Source: Bimastos eiseni (lineage: Eukaryota; Annelida; Clitellata; Crassiclitellata; Lumbricidae). From it: 64,000 nt of DNA. Position 1 is the stretch's first letter. Each line of letters starts with the position of its first letter. The notes below the pieces were generated by a model that saw nothing but the letters and a program-made list of their open reading frames with translations, was not told where the DNA came from and made no database searches. The stretch covers positions 15,574,874 through 15,638,873 of the forward strand of contig OY365807.1 of assembly GCA_959347315.1 (NCBI GenBank). The letters run 5' to 3'. Below, piece by piece: positions 50,154 to 59,100 of this stretch. The position numbers and the translations under genes are program-made.

Positions 50154-53100
50154 AAACTATAGATGTAATTAGATTAGAGTAGACTGCCTTGTAAGTTGGT
50201 GTGTCTATGGTTTGAGTCTTCTTAAGATGTTTTCTATCTGTCTATCACTTTGTGTTTTGGTAAGCAAATATATAACATAAATTATACACTAGTAAATACA
50301 ACTGTAATTGTAATGGAAGACTTCGACATTTCAACTAAGACTCTTTGAGAGGCATACATGTTCTTTTTAAATCTTTTGAAAATACTAACCATACCATTCC
50401 GAATAATTGTCCATTTTGTTGGTTGTGAATGGTGGTTGATTTCACGGAATTCTTTGCCTATTTCCTTGGAAAGGTTCTCCGATGGTGTGGAGTATCGTTA
50501 ACCCTGCTGGTCAGATGTCTTTGAGCAATGGATGTGCTGGCAAGTGCACCAGTGTTGGTCAGCCTGTATGGGGCGTCATTAATAATCCTGGCTTCCCTAT
50601 CAATGCAAATGACATCAAAGCACAAGTGATAGGTGAGTTCTAAGAGGCAGAAATTTTTTGACTCCAGTCACCACATTGAGTGCTCCATCTTCCCGAGTGA
50701 GGCCATGGTTATATATAACTAATGCACCACATGATTGGCGTATTAAAATTAGCACAGCTTTCAGATGTTGCAAATGCAAATAGCTGTTCTTATTTTATAG
50801 AATGTCAGCGAACTGTGCAGTTAAAAGGTAGAAATGTCCAAATATCGGAATTTAAAGTAAATTATATGCTGAAAATACCAGCACTTGACCTGGAAATTTG
50901 CATGAATCCATTTATAAAAAAAATTCATATCGCCAGGGTGTTCCGTTCATGAGCCTGTCTTAAGACAGGAAGGATAATTTTCTGCTTTATGGTTCAAATT
51001 CTATATACATGCATATATATATATATAAATATATATATAATTTTATACATATTTGGCTTCAAGTACAAAGAATAAATAATGTTTTTAATTACTATACTGA
51101 TTTTTATTATTTCCATAAATTGCTGTGCGATCTCTGTTACCAAAGCAAGTGTTTTGTCAAATGTCAAAACGCTGCCACGGTTAACAGCTGTTGTCTGTTT
51201 CTCTATATTCTGTTGTCTGTCTCTTTATCAGCTCCCTCTGGTGACATGTTACCTGTGCGAGTGATTCCGCAACAAGATGGAAGCATTCGACTGGAATACA
51301 CGTCAATGTTGGCAGGTGAGGAAATTATTAGATTAGGTTCAGCAGCATAATGGACAAATGATTTGCATGTTACGATGATTTAGAGGAGAAGTTTTTACTC
51401 TTGTGCTCTACAAGATCTTGTTTTCAAGGCATGAAGTATTGTGCTACATTGTAATACATTTATGTTGTAACGTAATTGTGCTGAAGTGTATTGTTCTGGA
51501 ATTTCTATACTTTACATTGAATTATATCATTATGCAGTTGATTACATGACAGTGTAATGTTTGCATTGATCACATTATGTTCTTGCACTGTATTACACCA
51601 TATCTCACTCTTTCAACAATGTCTTGCATTGCTTTGCTGTACAGTTACATTTTAATGCAATACAATACAATACATGTCTACATTACACTCTTTGCATTAT
51701 ATTTTCTTCTTAGGAAGCCACTCCCTTGCAGCGGAGTATGCTGGTCAGGCAATTCCTGGCAGTCCATTGAAAACAGATATCTATGATGCCAACAAGGTTC
51801 GCATAGAGGGCGCACGAGGTGGAGAGGTCAATGTCCCCATGGTCATAGACGGTAACAACTGGTCTATTCTTTGCATATCATTAACATATATTTGAATTAA
51901 TTATTTCTAAAGCACCACTGTCGAATGATTTAGCATCGGTTGATGACACTGAAATATATTCTGCATGAATGACTTGCTCAATGTAGCTATACAGGTTAAC
52001 CATTATCTCAGGGTTGACTCAAACTCACAGACCCCTTGTTACATAGTGTAACCTTTAATAGTGTAACCATGTAACAACAATGAATATTCCCAAGGGGTGT
52101 GATATGTGTTTAGCATTAGTTGTAAGGAGAGAGCTGTGCAGTGTGGATGTGCTCTTCCGTTATACAGTTGCGTATTCTTCCCTCAGACATCAATCTCCCA
52201 TCTTTTAAGATCTCTTATCTTGTTCTTTAATGAAGCATAGTGATAGTGCTTACTAAACGACCAACTGCAGCCCTAAATGACTTTCATACAGTTCTAAGGA
52301 GATGCATATTAAGAGATGTTACATATTATTTACCTATAACATACTCTTACCTATAAATTTATATTTATACACATGGTTTTATGTAATTATGATTTAGGAC
52401 CTCTTTGTTTGGTTTAAGTACAAATGTTTCTTATCTAGTGACATACTGATTGTTCGATTATGATCGTGACTGATTGACTTTAACTTAGTTATTCGTGTGG
52501 ATGCGGGTGTGGCCGACCTCACCGTCACAGTGACTGACCCGAGTGGCATGTCCGTGCCATTTGATGTGGAACCAACCCCAACTGGAGAGAAGGTGACTTA
52601 TGTTCCTTTGGAACCTGGAACCTACAAAATTCATGTCACCATTGGCTGTTCTGATGTTCCAGGTACCAGAAAACTACTAGATGCATTTATTTCAATTTAT
52701 GGCAGTTTTGTGTTCTGATATTATAGTGTGTAATATCTTAAGACTTTTTGATGTTGTTTATTTCCCTATGTTGATCACTCTTTCACCCATCTCAGTATCT
52801 TTGCTTAGAAGTGGCCAGCATGTTAACTTGTAGATCACAGGATCCTATTGACCAACAATAATGCTTTGGCACATACATTGGTTATTAAGTAGTAGTTAAG
52901 TACAACGTGTCCCTAGTGTCTGGTGAATGCTGTTGGAAAATGCCTTTCGCATTTCACTGTGGTAAGATTGCCATGTAGTCATTTTTGCACCTCATTCAAA
53001 AGATTCTTCAAATCCCAGAAATCTGTTCTGTGGAATTTGAAGCTTTTTGCATATTGAGGCATATAAAAAAACATATTTTCTGTACCTTATATATTTTACT

Positions 53101-56100
53101 TTACTTTTACTGATGAGTATTTTGAGACTCAGGCTGTCCTCTTGTTTATTTTCTAATCATGAAGTCACATGAGATTTTCTTAAGGGATATCTCTGGAGAA
53201 TGCATTGGTCTCCAGTCACTGTGATTATTCTAACTCCTGTTGATATCACAAAGTCAAAGTTGCTGGAATGCCAGAGGGTTCAGAACTATTTAGCTGGAGC
53301 CAAAACCAATACAGCAGATGACGCACTTTATGACCTTTATAATGAAATAATTGCATTGACTTCCTGTTCAGCTAACAATCCCTATTGTGTATCATAGCTT
53401 TTAAAACATTGAGTGCTAACTAACCACAATATATAAAATCAGTTCTTATTCACAATGCTTAGCATTTTTCAGCAGGGTCATCTTAATCTTTTCTCTGCAA
53501 TGGTTCTCGATAAAAGAATGAGCTTTTTCGGTTGCTTGATCGTTGAACTCTCTCTCCCATTTATACTCCATCATTCACTGTTAAAATATTTCTTAACTTA
53601 CCTTCATGAGATTGCATATTCTAGTCGTTGTGGACTGTTCTTTTCTGGGTATTGTTGACCTGATTAGGGTTTGGTTTCAATGCACCATATATTTATGGTG
53701 ATATTTAGGCAATATAGGTTGCTTATCAACAATAAATAATGACTTTTATAGATCTCAGAAGTGTTTTAAGATTTCCTTATTTCGGTTTAGGGTGTCCAGT
53801 TCGTCAGGAGATCCGTGCCACGGTCTTAGCGACTGCTTGTGGAGATGGTCTGATCAAGGGATGTGTTGGTCAAACCCAGAGCTTCATCGTCGATCCAAAG
53901 GGACAGAAGGGAGAACTGGTTGTGCAGGTCGAAGGTCAGTCAGTCCATTATACTCATTTGGAAACTCAGAGCTGATTCACAATACTCCCGAGATTTTGTT
54001 TTGCATACTCTTTCACAATTATTCGGTATACTCAGTTTGGCTTTCTGTTACAATTTTCTATGTTAAATCAAACATTTTAATTCTCCATTGCACAGTTTGT
54101 GAGAGATATAGTGGAATAAGTTTCTGCCCAAGTTGCTGTAAGTCTAAGTTGCAACTTTGTTATTATTTTAACTTTGTATAATAAATTGTGAAGCCTCTTC
54201 GACTATTATTTTGTTAGAATTGTTTGCTAAGTTCTAGTGCTTAGGATGGAGAGTAGTGTTCTTTTAAAGACATACAATATTGATGACCAGTTAAATTATG
54301 ATGCATTATGTATATGATGTAGTTTACATAATGAGCTATGTGTATCTCCATTATTGTGCTAGTTCCATTGCCGAGTACTTTTGAATAGCTAGTACTGTAA
54401 GAAGCATTTATTTTTACGATTGATCGCAGATATGACGCAAATAGTAATTTGTTAAATAATTTGCTAAGAAACAAAATTTCTTGGTGAAATTTAAAGTGGT
54501 TATCTAGCTGCATATATATCAGATCAAAAACTGTAGGAGAGGCAATTTTTCTGTCTGTGAGTTTATAAAAGGAGGTGAAGCTACGATTGTATTGTGAAAC
54601 GCATTCTAGGTCCTAATACGATTGCTCGGGTTCAGATTGAACCACATGAAGGTGGACGGTTCCGGGTCAACTACTTACCAAGTGAAGCTGGAATCTACAC
54701 AGTCAACATGATGTTTAATGGGCGGGAAGTGGAAGGTGATATGATATTTCTGCTCTCATACTGATTAACTTTATAGTAAACCCCACCTGATTGGGTGATT
54801 ATTGTTTCAAGGGTCAACCTGGCTAATAATGACCTGCCTCATCATGGACCCAACTCATGGAATGAGTCGGACTTTGACAATATGTGCCATGCAATAACTT
54901 AACTCCGTTATTGCAGTGTTTTCTATCGATATGACTTCGCTTGATCTTAGGTTATTTAGCCTGATGTTGAAAGATAACTAGAGGCCAAAATTACATAGTT
55001 TTCAATAGTTTTTTCTATATTATGCAGTACTACTAAATTTTAGCCATCGACACAGATGTTCCTCAAATGGACCTTGTAAAAAACTATGCGATAAAAAGAA
55101 TACTTTTGAGAGTGTGTTGTGCCAAGTTCGTCATGAAATCTTTGCATATGAGGAATATGTGAATTCTGTGGTTGTTTGTTCTTAATGTACATGTAGGTTG
55201 CGCATTCCACCCACGCATTTGTGATGGAAGTAAAGTGGAAGTGATCGACGACTTTACCAACTGGTTGGATCCAGAGCACGTTATAGTCAAACTGAATGAA
55301 ATGAAGACATTGCGCTTTGACGTGCGTCATGCAGGACCAGGTCAGTTCATTAAAGGTCATCTCCAAGTAAATGGAGAGATTCATTAATGGATGGATGCAG
55401 GCATGGATGCAATGGATGCATTGATTGGTAAATGCAGGAATCACTGGATGCAAAGTGGATGAATGCCTGAATGGTAGACGAAAGTTAGCAGATGCTATTG
55501 CTTTTTCATTGTTGTTCAGAGATCCTCAGAATTACTGTATTCAGATGACAAACACACACATACAGTGGCCGATTGGTTAGAGCAGTCAGCCCGTGACGTT
55601 CAGTGTGTGCTGAGCGAGCGGGTTCGACCCTCGTCCGGGGCGTCACTGTGTAGGGACCTTGACTCCTTGAGCAAGTCCCTCGCGCACAATTGCTCTGCAG
55701 TATAACTGCAATTACGCCGTCGAGGAGTGTGTATGCACTTCTGAGCAAAAAATTATGGAAGAAGGGCGATATCAAATTTCGGTAATAAACAATAAAAATA
55801 TATATGAATTCATGCCAATGTTATTTTCACCATAAAATCTACCAGGCATTATCTTATACCACTCTGAAAGCTATTGCTAAAACTCGGTTGTTTAGTCGTC
55901 CAAATTTTTATGAGTTCCTTAACTCAATTTCTGCTGATTGACAACAATTAAAGATGAATTACAGCCTTTATGTTTAGTTGTTAGTTAATCAGTTGCAAAG
56001 AATCCCAATGTGGTGTTTTTGCAGGTCAGCTTGTGGTGAAGATCGAAGGTCCAGATGGTAACATGGTGCCTGCGGATGTCCTCCCAATTGGAATGGACGA

Positions 56101-59100
56101 ATATTGTCTTAAGTTTGTTCCTCGAAAACAAGGTCATCCTTTTATTCTTTTATTAACCTTCCAAGAATTTTTTCCAATTATGATTTTCACCAAAGTGACT
56201 GCCTTATATTTTATGACAAGTGTACCATAATCAGAAACATATATGCAGTTCTTTCTGAGTGCTGCCAATGTAGGTGCAAATGGTATATTGCCTTAATTAT
56301 AATCCAAGCACTAACTTAACATTTTGTTATTGCCTGTAACTAACTATGAGCTGGGTTCCTACTAAAAGAACTCCCCTTTTGTGATCACCTTTTGATACCT
56401 GTTCATCTTGTACATTCTATCTGTAGAAGGTATCGAATCTAATTGTTTAATCATTATTACAAGGTTGCTGCATAGTAACCATCTGATTATGTTCTGGTAT
56501 TCCAGGTGACTATTATATCCGTTGTTGGTGGTGTGATATGCCAATCCACAAATTTCCGATCGTGGCCACAGTGGAGCCACCGCCAAAACCAGTGGAAGAA
56601 GTAAGACCACCACCACCACAGGACCCTATAGTGATTCTTGAGACTATTCAATGTTTGCATCCAGACCAACCATATCCCATCGATGCCACTAAGGTTGTGC
56701 TCACTGGACCTGGTCTGACCATGGCTATGTGCCTTGAGCCAGCTCAGTTCCTCATTGATGGAGTGAATGCTGGGCCAGGTGAGTCGGTTACTTATTTATC
56801 GTTTGTTGCTTACTTATTTATCGTCTCTGGAACGATCTTCCTCCTGAATTCCTCACCTTCCTCCACCATTATTGCCAATCACCCACCTTCATCAATCTCA
56901 TGCTCCCCTAGCCATCACTGCTTGGGTTTTTCATTCTAAACTCAAGTCTCACCTTTTTCAAGAATTCTTACCCAGACTCACTCGATCATCCACCCTCAAA
57001 TCCTCGACCACAGCGACCCTCCTTAATAGCTCCTCTGATCCCCCTTAATGGCTCCTCGGATCCTTTGGAAATTGGGCTCAGCCCTTCCTCGGACTACCCT
57101 TTCAACAACTCATTTAGTCTGACACGGCACACGTGAATAAGCTGGTGCCCTACGCTTGGCTTTCGAGTGGCACTTGATAAGCTTGGAGGTTACAATTATT
57201 ATTACGATTGCGATTTAGTTCATGCACAGATTGTGATCATGTTTAGAATGTCCCAGATTTTGGTTGATCACTTAAGTAAAAGAAATCAACAGAAGAAAGC
57301 AATTTTTGTGTATTATGCAACCATGATGCATTCCAGAGCAACATTTGCATGTCTGAAAGTCAATTTTATTGCCATAGTTTTTGTGAGATGTAGTTAATGA
57401 TATAATTAATTAAATAATTTCGTGATATAATTAATGGCACTATGCTAGTGCACAATATACATATAGTGCACTAACACAATGTGTGTGCACAATGTACATA
57501 TGTGCACTAGCACAGTGTGTGTGCACAATGTACATATGTGCACACACATTTCCTGTCTGCTTCATCTGAGATCAACGTACCTTGAGCATGTTTCATTGCT
57601 TCTAGCAGTTATGTTACTTTACCATAAAATACTTTATGAAGGCTTAGCTTATGTTTGTCACAAATTGTTGTAGGTATTCCTTCAGCAAAGGTCATCGGAC
57701 TGAAGGGCGACATTGAAGTGAATGTGGTGCCTCTGGAGAATGGCCTCTATGCCTGTAGCTATGTTACGACGCTACCAGGTAACTACATGAAGACCAATTT
57801 TATGTAGGAACACATTCTAAAATGGAGAAAGTTATGGGGCACCTATATTGCTGTACATTACCATGTATGACGTATTCCACTGTTTAATCTCTGCCCAGGG
57901 CTGGGTTACAAGTACAGGTATAAGTTTACCAGGTAAGGGCTACAAGTTGCAGCCAGTAGAAAGAAGAAAACCGGAGATTAAAGAAGAGGAAAAATCTTCC
58001 AAGTTAGCCTGAGAGGTGGCCATGAATATGAAATATGTTGGCCACTATATTTCCTTGACCTCGACATAATTGTGAGGGCAGATGGCCAGTCTTCTTCCTC
58101 ACCTTTTCAACTTCCAACCAGCAGTTCAGTATACTAATATTGGCTAGGGGAGCAGATGGAGCTTAAATCTTAAAAGAAAGTTCTGCACCCCAGCCCTCGA
58201 CCCCTTCTATTGAGAGCCCACTACGTTCTTGTGCACCCCATTATTCTGCTGAAATTTGGGTCAATTTGTTTACAATTGGATACAGTAAATGTTAGTTATT
58301 GTGGTGAGGACTGACCTGTTTGTGAGTTTTTAGGTGTTTGAGATGGTCCCTTGTTGTTGTTACAGGCGCCTATCTGCTGAGTGTGATGTGGTCCGACCAA
58401 CAGGTTCCCAATTCTCCTTTCAAGGTGAATGTCCTTCCGTCTGGCGACTCTTCGAGGGTTGTCTGCATTGGAGACGGTCTCACAACTGGAATCCTTGGAA
58501 GGGAAATTAATGCTGTCATTGACACAAGAAAGGCTGGATTGGGTGAGTTTTTCCTCTGGCACATTTAGACATTTCAGGACAATAGGACTAATTTTGCGTC
58601 AGGCGGCCATGATGAGAATGGGTCCTGTGAGAGTCCTTTGGGTCCAAACAGGGTCTATGTCTGAGGACCCCCTAATTTGCATGCTGTAGAAAGTGGAGTA
58701 TGCATGTCTTATCCCTTCTTTTCTTGAATCTACATGCTATATAAAATCAATTAATCAATCAATCAATCAATCAATGATTATCGTTTCACTTGCAGCACGA
58801 AAGTCATTGGAGAATGCAAAGCACATTCCAAATTAATCAGTATTGTTTGTTATCGATGGCATTAAAGGAGTGGAAATGCAGGTACCAACTGTACCTCTTA
58901 AAATTAGTTCAGAGACGTAGCACTCATTCACTCATGAGCCGTGATAGTGAAGGATCATGCACACACCTCATTGGCACAATTGCAGTTACATTACAAGGCA
59001 ATGGATTTGATCATGGTCCCTTCAAAGCAGCTTCTCGGACAAGGATCGAACCCATACCGTGTGTGTTACAGGCAGACACTCTAACTAATCGACCACACTA

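Noticed and set aside
55564..55640. Possible tRNA gene
   Set aside because: It is the head of a SINE present in several copies, with a shared non-tRNA body.
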